From NCBI GenBank assembly GCA_035462845.1, contig DATHTV010000231.1, positions 1 through 26,625 on the forward strand: a DNA stretch of 26,625 nucleotides, written 5' to 3'. Below the pieces are notes generated by a model. That model did no database searches and was not told the DNA's origin. It worked only from the letters and a program-made list of their open reading frames with translations. The stretch is from DASTQL01 sp035462845 (GTDB lineage Bacteria; Actinomycetota; Actinomycetes; Jiangellales; Jiangellaceae). Below are positions 1-6,575 of the stretch, one piece after another. How positions within the stretch are numbered: the first letter of the stretch is position 1; the number at the start of each line of letters is the position of its first letter. The translations under genes and the position numbers were made by a program.

Positions 1-813
1 TCGGTGCTCCGCCTGCTGGCCGATCCAGCCGTCGAGGTCTGGGCGGTGACCGGGGCCGTGACCGGGGCGCGCCTCCCCGACCCGGGCCGCTCGGTGGCGC
101 GGGTCGTGCCCGGCCTGGTCCGCGGCGGGCGCGCCGCGCCCGAGGACTGGGCGCGCGCGTGGGTCGGCGCGGGCCGGACGGCGCTGGCCGCGGTCGACGA
201 CGTGCTCGCGGCCGAGCCGGGGCCCACCGGCCCGGCGGTGGCGCGCTGCCTGCTGGCTGCCGTTCCCGATCACGCGGGCCTGGTCGTCGGCGCCTCCCAG
301 CCGGTGCGCGACCTGCACCTGGCCGGCTCCCCTCGTCCGGCAGTCGACGCGTACGCCAACCGCGGGGTGTCCGGCATCGACGGCACGGTCTCCACGGCGG
401 TCGGGGTGGCGCTGGCCCGCCCCGGGCCCTCGTACGCCCTGCTCGGGGACCTCACCTTCCTGCACGACTCGAACGGCCTGGTACGCGGCCCGCAGGAGCC
501 CTGGCCGGATCTCACCGTCGTGGTGGTGAACGACGACGGCGGCGGCATCTTCTCGCTGCTCGAGCAGGGTGCGCCCGAGCATGCGGCGGCGTTCGAGCGG
601 GTCTTCGGGACGCCGCACGGCGTCGACCTGGGAGCGCTCTGCGCGGCCACGGGCACTCCGCACGTCCGGGTCGAGGACCTCGGGCACCTCGGACGTCTGC
701 TGGAGCGGCCGGAGCCGGGGGTGCGTGTGCTCGAGGTCCCGGTCGACCGGTCCCGGCACCGCGACCTGCACGCCCGGCTGCGCAGGGCTGCGGCCATCAC
801 CCTCAGCCGCTGA
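1..813 (+). CDS. menD: MenD, SEPHCHC synthase (5'-truncated by window start)
   Basis: Thiamine-diphosphate enzyme that joins isochorismate and 2-oxoglutarate to give SEPHCHC, the first committed cytosolic step of menaquinone ring synthesis. Only about 270 C-terminal residues of a family usually near 550 aa are present. The frame is open from base 1, so the true start lies outside the window. The ThDP/Mg-binding domain is visible: GDLTFLHDSNGL (around nt 447-480) followed by VVVNDDGGGIFSLLEQG (around nt 520-570), the GD...NN-type motif with the MenD-specific GGGIF segment. An upstream GIDGTVSTAVG stretch (nt 373-405) is also typical of MenD. The gene converges on menF (isochorismate synthase), which makes its substrate; the two 3' ends overlap by 11 nt. 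Identification is by motif; no other ThDP enzyme fits the GGGIF signature as well. Confidence 0.93.
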   Translation, partial: SVLRLLADPAVEVWAVTGAVTGARLPDPGRSVARVVPGLVRGGRAAPEDWARAWVGAGRTALAAVDDVLAAEPGPTGPAVARCLLAAVPDHAGLVVGASQPVRDLHLAGSPRPAVDAYANRGVSGIDGTVSTAVGVALARPGPSYALLGDLTFLHDSNGLVRGPQEPWPDLTVVVVNDDGGGIFSLLEQGAPEHAAAFERVFGTPHGVDLGALCAATGTPHVRVEDLGHLGRLLERPEPGVRVLEVPVDRSRHRDLHARLRRAAAITLSR

Positions 814-2065
814 GGGCGTCCCGCATCGGCACGAGCTTGGCCGCGCTCTCTGCCAGCTCGGCGTCCGGGTCGGACCCGGCGACGATGCCGCAGCCGGCGT
901 AGAGCCGCAGGCGTCGCGGGTCGCCTCGGTCCACCTCGGCACAGCGCAGCGCGATGCCCCACTCGCCGTCGCCGCCGGCGTCGATCCAGCCCACCGGCCC
1001 CGCGTAGCGACCGCGGTCCAACCCCTCGATGTCCGCGATGACGTCGCGGGCCCGGTCCGTCGGCGTCCCGCACACCGCGGCGGTCGGGTGCAGCGACGCC
1101 GCCAGTCGCAGCGACGTCCAGCCGTCGCCGACGACGCCGGTGACGTCCGTGGCCAGGTGCATGACGTTGGGCAGGTGCAGGACGAACGGCGTCTCCGGGA
1201 CGTTCATGCCGGTGCAGTGCGGGGCGAGCGCGTCGGCCACGGACCGGACCGCGTACTCGTGCTCCTCGAGGTCCTTGCTGGACCGCGCCAGCGACGCGGC
1301 GTTGACGAGGTCTCGCGCGTCGTCCCCGGTGCGCCGGATGGTCCCGGCGAGCACCCGGGAGGCGACCAGGCCCTTGTCGAGGCGGACGAGGAGCTCGGGC
1401 GTCGCACCCAGCAGCCCGTCGACCGCGAAGGTCCAGCAGCCCGGGTAGCTGCCCGCCAGCCGCTGCAGCGGCCAGCGCAGATCGACCGGCTCGTCGGCCT
1501 CCGCGACCATGTCCCTGGCCAGGACCACCTTCTCGACCTCCCCGGCGCTGATCCGGTCCAGGGCCCCGGCCACCGCGGAGGCCCACTCCGCTCCCGACCG
1601 TGAGCCGTCGGCGAAGGTGGTACCCACCGGCCGTCGCGGGTCCGGCCCCACGACGGGATCCCCCCTCGGGGGCAGGGCGTCCCCCACCGTCGCCGTGGTC
1701 ACCCACCAGGTCCCGGCCCGGTGACCCACCGCCACCCGCGGGACGACGAGCGCCGAGCCCGAGCCCACGTCGGCGAAGGTGAAGGAGCCGAAGGCGACCG
1801 GACCCGAGCCGGGCAGCCCCACCTCGTCGCGGACCACGGCCGAGGCGATGAGCGCGGCCCACCACCGCTCGGCGACGGCGAAGCGGTCGGGCCCCTCCAC
1901 GCGTACGCGTGCCGCCTCGCCCCAGCCCACCAGGCCCTCGCCGCGTCGCACCCACGCCAGCACGGCGCGGTCCGGGAGCAGGGCGAGCAACGGCCCCGGG
2001 TCGTCCACCTCGACGGTGCGCACCACCAGCGGGACGGCTCCCGTCGCCGGTGCCTGCGTCGTCAC
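803..2065 (-). CDS. menF: Isochorismate synthase (MenF/EntC family)
   Basis: Chorismate-utilising enzyme that converts chorismate to isochorismate, the substrate of neighbouring MenD; cytosolic and Mg-dependent. About 420 aa from the chosen GTG. Family signatures run in order through the C-terminal half: GTIRRTGDD; a KDLEEHEYAV segment; LPNVMHLATDVTG; LHPTAAVCGTPTDRA; DRGRYAGPVGWIDAGGDGEW; LRLYAGCGIVAGSDPDAEL. The acidic residues of these blocks are the usual Mg-chorismate ligands. The frame stays open to 2215, but those extra residues (rich in R, P and C) are not family-like and would run under the promoter of the divergent carboxypeptidase. The GTG at 2063-2065 gives a normal N-terminus and sits 8 nt after a TANNNT box. 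The 3' end overlaps menD by 11 nt. A role in siderophore or salicylate synthesis is possible for the family, but the menD neighbour favours menaquinone. Confidence 0.9.
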   Translation of the reverse strand: MTTQAPATGAVPLVVRTVEVDDPGPLLALLPDRAVLAWVRRGEGLVGWGEAARVRVEGPDRFAVAERWWAALIASAVVRDEVGLPGSGPVAFGSFTFADVGSGSALVVPRVAVGHRAGTWWVTTATVGDALPPRGDPVVGPDPRRPVGTTFADGSRSGAEWASAVAGALDRISAGEVEKVVLARDMVAEADEPVDLRWPLQRLAGSYPGCWTFAVDGLLGATPELLVRLDKGLVASRVLAGTIRRTGDDARDLVNAASLARSSKDLEEHEYAVRSVADALAPHCTGMNVPETPFVLHLPNVMHLATDVTGVVGDGWTSLRLAASLHPTAAVCGTPTDRARDVIADIEGLDRGRYAGPVGWIDAGGDGEWGIALRCAEVDRGDPRRLRLYAGCGIVAGSDPDAELAESAAKLVPMRDALSG

Positions 2066-2073
2066 GACCGGCA

Positions 2074-2079
2074 AGCGTA
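2074..2079 (-). promoter_or_regulatory. Candidate -10 box for leaderless menF
   Basis: On the minus strand TACGCT is followed by 8 nt (TGCCGGTC) and then the GTG start of menF. No Shine-Dalgarno sequence lies in this gap. A TANNNT box 6-8 nt before the start codon is the usual signature of leaderless transcripts in actinobacteria. No clear -35 is visible. The placement also supports the GTG at 2065 as the start. Confidence 0.4.
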
Positions 2080-2174
2080 GGACGGGCCGCGGGGGCCGGC
2101 CCGGTGCGGTGGGGCGAGATGCGTCACAGCTCGCCCCGTCGTCTCTCGTGATCTGGCCGTTACCGCATCGTGTC

Positions 2175-2204
2175 TTGACATGTGAGACAGGACACGTCGA
2201 GGCT
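2175..2204 (+). promoter_or_regulatory. Candidate promoter of the M14 carboxypeptidase gene
   Basis: TTGACA (2175-2180), a perfect -35 consensus, lies 18 nt before GAGGCT (2199-2204), which keeps the key A2 and T6 of a -10 box. The start codon follows at 2242, so the leader would be about 30 nt with an AGGGGAC ribosome-binding site. The -35 lies inside a dyad, CGTGTC (2169-2174) with GACACG (2191-2196), which could be an operator. Prediction only. Confidence 0.35.
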
Positions 2205-2241
2205 TCCCAGGCCATTTCCCGTCATGAGGGGACTTCCACGC

Positions 2242-5200
2242 ATGAGACGCAAGGCAACAGCCGCCGTGGCGGCACTGACGGTCGTGGGCGGCCTGCTCAC
2301 CACCGTCCTACCGGCCGGTGCCGACCCGGCCACCGACCAGCCGTCGCTCGAGGTGTACGTCGGCCAGGTCGACACCGCCGACCTCGAGGTGATCCGCGGC
2401 GTCGGCCTCGACCACGAGGACATCAGCACCGGCAAGGGGCGCGACGGCAAGGTCGCCGTCGAGGTCGTCATGAACGAGCGCCAGGCCGAGAAGCTCGCCG
2501 CCCAGGGAGTCGGCCTGGACGTGAAGCGGATCCGCGGCAAGAAGGCCTCGGAGGTCGCCGCCGCCCAGGCCAGGGCAGGCTACGAGGGCTTCCGGTCCTG
2601 GAGCGAGGACGGCGGCATCGAGGACGAGCTCCGCGACACGGCCGCCGCCAACCCGCGGCTGACCAAGCTCGTCACGTACGGCAAGTCGGTGAACGGCCAG
2701 GACCTGCTGGCGCTCAAGGTCAGCAAGAACGCCAACCAGGGCCAGGACGGGCGCAAGCCCGCCGTCCTGTACCTCGGTGCCCAGCACGCGCGCGAGTGGA
2801 TCACCCCCGAGATGGTGCGCCGGCTCATGCACCACTTCATCGACGGCTACGGCAAGGACGCCGAGATCACCCGGCTCGTCGACACGACCGAGCTCTGGTT
2901 CGTCCCGGTGGCCAACCCGGACGGGTACGACTTCACCTTCACGCCCGGCAACCGGCTCTGGCGCAAGAACCTGCAGGACAACGACGGCGACGGCACGATC
3001 CGCCCCGGCGACGGCGTCGACCTGAACCGCAACTTCGCGGTCAAGTGGGGCTGGGACAACGAGGGCTCCTCGCCCCAGCCGGCCAGCGAGACCTACCGAG
3101 GGCCGGAGCCGAACTCCGAGCCGGAGACCGAGGCGCTCGACGCCTTCGTCGGCCAGGTCGGCTTCGAGCACTTCGTCAACTACCACTCGGCCGCCGAGCT
3201 GCTGCTCTACGGCATCGGCTGGCAGGTCAACACGCCGTCGCCCGACGACGTGATCCTCGAGGCCATGGTGGGCACGGACGAGGAGCCCGCGGTCGAGGGC
3301 TACGACCCCGACATCTCCGCCGAGCTCTACACCACCAACGGCGACACCGACACGCACATGACGGTGGAGCACGGCACCCTCGGCTTCACCCCTGAGATGA
3401 CGACGTGCCAGGTCGCCTCCCGCTGGTACGACGACGACGAGTGGGAGCCGGGGGACTGCGTCAGCGGCTTCAACTTCCCGGACGACGACCGCCTCATCAC
3501 CGAGGAGTTCCAGAAGAACATCCCGTTCGCCCTCTCCGTGGCGAAGTCCGCGCACAGCCCGGCGGACCCGGTGACGTTCAACGGCGAGGAGGCCCCCGAC
3601 ATGGTGGTCGACGAGTTCGCCGTGTCGCACGGGACCGAGCAGCCCGTGGCCGTCGTCGCCGACCGGCAGATCCAGGCTCTGAAGCTGAACTACCGGGTCA
3701 ACGGCGGCGAGGCCAAGGCAGTGAAGGTCGCGGAGTGGGAGGGCGGCGAGCGGTACGGCGACACGCACGACGACTACTACGCCGAGTTCCGCGGCACCGT
3801 CACCGGCACCAAGGCCGGCGACTCCGTGGAGGTGTGGTTCAGCGGCGTCAAGCCCAAGAAGGGCCCAGTCTCGACGGACCCCTTCACGTACACGGTCGCG
3901 CAGGACATCGGCGGCGACGTCCTGGTGCTGGCAGCGGAGGACTACACCGGCGTCAGCCCCGTGCAGGGCGTCAACGCGCCGAAGTACGCCGATGAGCACG
4001 TGGCCGCGATCGAGGTGGCTGGCCGCTCCGCGGACGTCTACGACGTCGACGCCAACGGCCGTACTGCCCCACACCACCTCGGCGTCCTCGGTCACTACGA
4101 CGCGATCGTCTGGGAGACCGGCGACGACGTCCTCCCACGAGCCGTCGGTCAGCCCGCCGGAACCGCCGACAAGCTGTCCCTCGACGTGGAGATCGCCGTG
4201 CGCGACTACCTCAACGAGGGCGGCAAGGCGGTCGTGGCCGGCCAGTACAACCGCTTCGGGGAGGCGGCCGACGGGGTCTACTACTACAACCCGTTCGCCC
4301 CGCCGGAGTGCACGACGTACGGCGCCTACCCCTGCCTGCCGCTGTTCAACGACTTCCTGCAGTACTGGCTCGGGGCGTTCACGTACGTCTCGGACGGGGG
4401 CACGGACGGCGCGGGCGAACCGTACGACCTCGTGGGCACGGAGGGGACCCCGTTCGACGGGTTCACCGGCGACCTCAACGCCGCGGGCTCGGCGCAGAAC
4501 CAGGAGCACACGGCCTCGCTGCTGACCACGTCGAGCTTCCTGCCCATGGACGACTTCCCGCAGTTCGCCTCGCAGGCCGTCGTCGACTGGGCGCGTCCCG
4601 GCGGGTCCCCGTTCGACCCCCGTACGGGCGAGTGGTTCGTCTACAGCCAGCAGGCCGACGTCGCGTACAAGCGGCTCACCCGGACGATCGACCTGACGAA
4701 CGCGAACAGCGCGCAGCTGAAGTTCTGGGCCTCGCACCAGACCGAGCTCGACTGGGACTACACCTTCGTCGAGGCGCACACGGTCGGCGAGGAGAACTGG
4801 ACCACGCTGCCGGTGCCGGGGATCACGTCGTCCGACACCGGCGACAGCTGCCCGGAGGGCTGGCACATCCTGCACCCCCAGCTCGAGCGATACCAGGGCG
4901 CGGACTGCTCCGGCTCGAACCAGACGACCGGGGGTGAGTGGCACGCCGCCAGCGGGCAGTCCGGCGGCTGGAAGGAGTGGGTCGTCGACCTGTCTGCGTA
5001 CGCCGGGTCGCAGGTGGAGGTCTCGATCTCCTACGCCAGCGACTGGGCGGTGCAGGACCTCGGCGTCTTCGTGGACGACGCGACCGTTGTCGTGGACGGT
5101 GTCGAGGCCACCACCTCGTTCGAGGACGGCCTCGGCGGCTGGACCGTCGCCGGCCCGCCGCCCGGCACGCAGGGCAACGCCAACGACTGGGTCCGCACCC

Positions 5201-5331
5201 AGCTGGCGTTCGACGAGGGGGCGACCGTCACGACGGACAGCACGGTCTTCGCGGGCTTCGGCCTCGAGGGCCTGGCCCCGGCCCAGCGTGACGTGTTCGT
5301 GCAGAAGGCGCTGGCCCACCTGCTCGACTGA
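2242..5331 (+). CDS. Secreted M14 zinc carboxypeptidase with C-terminal immune-inhibitor-A-like region
   Basis: Predicted exported metallocarboxypeptidase of 1029 aa that removes C-terminal residues from extracellular peptides. The ATG at 2242 follows a good AGGGGAC site and begins a Sec signal: MRRK, a hydrophobic core at about residues 8-24, then a PAGADP cleavage region. An in-frame ATG at 2224 would only lengthen the n-region. After a propeptide-like stretch (about 35-110), the M14 domain (about 113-450) has H182-A-R-E185 and H315 (in NYHS) as zinc ligands. NPDGYDF and DLNRNF are the substrate-binding blocks, and E385 (in FTPE) is the catalytic glutamate. Residues about 550-780 contain an HYDAIVWETGDD stretch resembling the ThuA/GATase-like part of related actinobacterial M14 proteins. 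Residues about 800-1000 (LKFWASHQTELDWDYTFVEA onwards) look like the beta-sandwich of immune inhibitor A (M6) peptidases. The gene is monocistronic and unrelated in function to its men/nuo neighbours. Confidence 0.88.
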   Translation: MRRKATAAVAALTVVGGLLTTVLPAGADPATDQPSLEVYVGQVDTADLEVIRGVGLDHEDISTGKGRDGKVAVEVVMNERQAEKLAAQGVGLDVKRIRGKKASEVAAAQARAGYEGFRSWSEDGGIEDELRDTAAANPRLTKLVTYGKSVNGQDLLALKVSKNANQGQDGRKPAVLYLGAQHAREWITPEMVRRLMHHFIDGYGKDAEITRLVDTTELWFVPVANPDGYDFTFTPGNRLWRKNLQDNDGDGTIRPGDGVDLNRNFAVKWGWDNEGSSPQPASETYRGPEPNSEPETEALDAFVGQVGFEHFVNYHSAAELLLYGIGWQVNTPSPDDVILEAMVGTDEEPAVEGYDPDISAELYTTNGDTDTHMTVEHGTLGFTPEMTTCQVASRWYDDDEWEPGDCVSGFNFPDDDRLITEEFQKNIPFALSVAKSAHSPADPVTFNGEEAPDMVVDEFAVSHGTEQPVAVVADRQIQALKLNYRVNGGEAKAVKVAEWEGGERYGDTHDDYYAEFRGTVTGTKAGDSVEVWFSGVKPKKGPVSTDPFTYTVAQDIGGDVLVLAAEDYTGVSPVQGVNAPKYADEHVAAIEVAGRSADVYDVDANGRTAPHHLGVLGHYDAIVWETGDDVLPRAVGQPAGTADKLSLDVEIAVRDYLNEGGKAVVAGQYNRFGEAADGVYYYNPFAPPECTTYGAYPCLPLFNDFLQYWLGAFTYVSDGGTDGAGEPYDLVGTEGTPFDGFTGDLNAAGSAQNQEHTASLLTTSSFLPMDDFPQFASQAVVDWARPGGSPFDPRTGEWFVYSQQADVAYKRLTRTIDLTNANSAQLKFWASHQTELDWDYTFVEAHTVGEENWTTLPVPGITSSDTGDSCPEGWHILHPQLERYQGADCSGSNQTTGGEWHAASGQSGGWKEWVVDLSAYAGSQVEVSISYASDWAVQDLGVFVDDATVVVDGVEATTSFEDGLGGWTVAGPPPGTQGNANDWVRTQLAFDEGATVTTDSTVFAGFGLEGLAPAQRDVFVQKALAHLLD

Positions 5332-5344
5332 GTCGCGTCACGTC

Positions 5345-5386
5345 CCGCGGGGGAGCGGTCGCCGGCCGGCGGCCGCTCCCCCGCGG
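5345..5386 (+). terminator. GC-rich hairpin terminator after the carboxypeptidase
   Basis: A perfect 14-bp inverted repeat, CCGCGGGGGAGCGG (5345-5358) and CCGCTCCCCCGCGG (5373-5386), with a 14-nt loop that is itself GC palindromic. It starts 14 nt after the carboxypeptidase stop. There is no T-tract, as is common for actinobacterial terminators. Confidence 0.65.
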
Positions 5387-5417
5387 TCGCGTTCGGCCGG
5401 TGGACAGCCGGGCGGCG

Positions 5418-5476
5418 CAGAGTTCGGGGTTCCGCATGCCGGAAAGGTTGCGTGAGCTGCGCAACCCCGAACTCTG
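5418..5476. repeat. Palindromic element, copy 1 (downstream of the nuclease gene)
   Basis: Left arm CAGAGTTCGGGGTTCCGCA (5418-5436) pairs with right arm TGCGCAACCCCGAACTCTG (5458-5476) at 18 of 19 positions; the loop is 21 nt. The only mispair is C5432 against C5462. It lies between the 3' end of the carboxypeptidase and the 3' end of the minus-strand nuclease gene, whose stop is 11 nt away. A second copy with the same right arm, the same mispair and the same loop length is at 6456-6514, in the same orientation. It may also act as a terminator, but the sequence-level match between copies argues for a repeat family. Confidence 0.85.
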
Positions 5477-5487
5477 ACGCCGGCGTG

Positions 5488-6450
5488 TCAGAGCCAGAAG
5501 CCCGCCGGGAGGTGGAGCACTGCCCGCTGCCGCTCCGCCGCTGCCATGACTCGTCGTACCAGGAGCACCGGGCGGCGGAAGACGTCGTCCGCGACGACCT
5601 TGATCACCCGCCAGTCGTGTTCCTGCAGCACCTCGTCCCGGCCGACGTCCTGCTGCCACCGTCGCCGGTCGGTGCGGTGGACGTCGCCCTCGTACTGGAT
5701 GGCGAGGCGCAGCCGGCGGTAGGCGAGGTCCGGCCGGCCGATCCGCTGGCCGTGGTCGTCGAACACCGGCACGTTGGTCTCCGGGCACGGCAGGCCGGCG
5801 AAGACGAGCAAGAGGCGCGTCCGTGTCTCCATCGGTGAGTCCACGCGCGTCCGGAGCAGGGGGAGGGCGCGCCGGGCGAGCGGGACTCCCGACCGGCCTC
5901 GCGAGCGCTCGAGGTGCTCGGCGAGCTCGTCCACCGAGGACGTCTGCCGACGCAGGATCGCGTCACCGAGGATCACGAGGTCGACCGGGCCGCCCTCGTC
6001 GACACCGCACTCCTTCGCTACGCCGAGCCAGGTCTCCGGCACGGGCACCAACCGTCGGCCACCCCGTCGGTCCACGACGTCGAGCGGCACGGCCAGGTGG
6101 AGGCAGAGACCCGCTCGCCGGTCCGGTGGCGAAACACCCCTGGGGAGCGCCACGTGGACGGCGCCGTCGTCATCCACCGGCAGGCCGCGAAGCTGAGCCG
6201 CCGTCCGGCCGCAGAACGCCGACTCCGGCGGGCACAGCAGGGCAGCTGCGTCCGCCCGCAGCGCCACCGTGTCGGGGGCGTCGGCGGCGACATGCACCCC
6301 GCGGAAGACCTGGCGGAAGCGCGGCCCCGCGAGCGCGCCGCGGGTGATCCCGAGTGCTGCGGCGTCACGCGTGCGGAACGGGCGATGGCGGGGAGAAGTC
6401 ACCGGCGCAAGCGTTCCGGAACGGTGATCCACCCGGCTCGCGTCATCCAC
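5488..6450 (-). CDS. AbiEi-like N-terminus plus DUF559/Vsr-like nuclease-fold protein
   Basis: Protein of unknown cellular role, 320 aa from GTG 6450. An alternative GTG at 6402 gives 304 aa and leaves room for a leader; neither has a convincing ribosome-binding site. The N-terminal third (FRTRDAAALGITRGAL, then FRQVFRGVHVAADAP) resembles the winged-helix start of AbiEi-type antitoxin-like proteins common in actinobacteria. The C-terminal part matches the DUF559/Vsr-like PD-(D/E)XK fold: E209 in SPMETRTR, AGLPCPETNV, D241 in GRPDLAYRRL, AIQYEGDVHR (252-259) and WRVIKV. Where relatives often have E-Y-D-G, this protein has Q252-Y-E254-G, so catalysis is uncertain. No AbiEii toxin or methylase partner is adjacent. 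The gene fits tightly between two copies of one palindrome, 11 nt from the stop and 5 nt from the outer start, suggesting a self-contained unit. Confidence 0.72.
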   Translation of the reverse strand: MDDASRVDHRSGTLAPVTSPRHRPFRTRDAAALGITRGALAGPRFRQVFRGVHVAADAPDTVALRADAAALLCPPESAFCGRTAAQLRGLPVDDDGAVHVALPRGVSPPDRRAGLCLHLAVPLDVVDRRGGRRLVPVPETWLGVAKECGVDEGGPVDLVILGDAILRRQTSSVDELAEHLERSRGRSGVPLARRALPLLRTRVDSPMETRTRLLLVFAGLPCPETNVPVFDDHGQRIGRPDLAYRRLRLAIQYEGDVHRTDRRRWQQDVGRDEVLQEHDWRVIKVVADDVFRRPVLLVRRVMAAAERQRAVLHLPAGFWL

Positions 6451-6455
6451 AGCCC

Positions 6456-6514
6456 TGGAGTTCGGGGTTCCGCAGGTTCGAGCGCCGCCCGCAGATGCGC
6501 AACCCCGAACTCTG
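6456..6514. repeat. Palindromic element, copy 2 (upstream of the nuclease gene)
   Basis: Left arm GAGTTCGGGGTTCCGCA (6458-6474) is identical over 17 nt to copy 1. Right arm TGCGCAACCCCGAACTCTG (6496-6514) is identical over all 19 nt. The loop is again 21 nt but of unrelated sequence. It occupies the space just upstream of the nuclease start on the minus strand and about 50 nt upstream of the menG -10 box on the plus strand, so it could affect expression of either gene. Confidence 0.85.
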
Positions 6515-6563
6515 CACCGGCGGCAGCGCAGCCCGCCGGCGGGCCGCCGCGCACCCGGCTCCG

Positions 6564-6569
6564 TAGGCT
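6564..6569 (+). promoter_or_regulatory. Candidate -10 box for leaderless menG
   Basis: TAGGCT is followed by 6 nt (GCCCCG) and the GTG start at 6576. There is no Shine-Dalgarno sequence, so transcription would start at or next to the G of GTG. This is the same arrangement as upstream of menF. No -35 hexamer is evident. Confidence 0.5.
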
Positions 6570-6575
6570 GCCCCG

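Noticed and set aside
2066..2215. A 50-residue N-terminal extension of MenF starting at 2215
   Set aside because: The residues are not family-like, the region holds the divergent promoter, and the GTG at 2065 has a well-placed -10 box.
2308..5319. An open frame of about 1000 codons on the minus strand across the carboxypeptidase gene
   Set aside because: It is the antisense shadow of a GC-rich gene: composition is biased to R, V, L, G, H and D, no domain is recognisable, and the plus-strand frame has full M14 motifs.
5418..5476. Palindrome copy 1 as a simple terminator
   Set aside because: It may terminate transcription, but the second copy upstream of the gene with the same arms, mismatch and loop length is not explained by termination.
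5477..5486. Short palindrome ACGCCGGCGT near the nuclease stop
   Set aside because: A 10-bp GC palindrome is expected by chance at this base composition.
5488..6450. Type IV AbiE toxin-antitoxin system
   Set aside because: Only the N-terminal similarity to AbiEi is present; no AbiEii nucleotidyltransferase gene is adjacent on either side.
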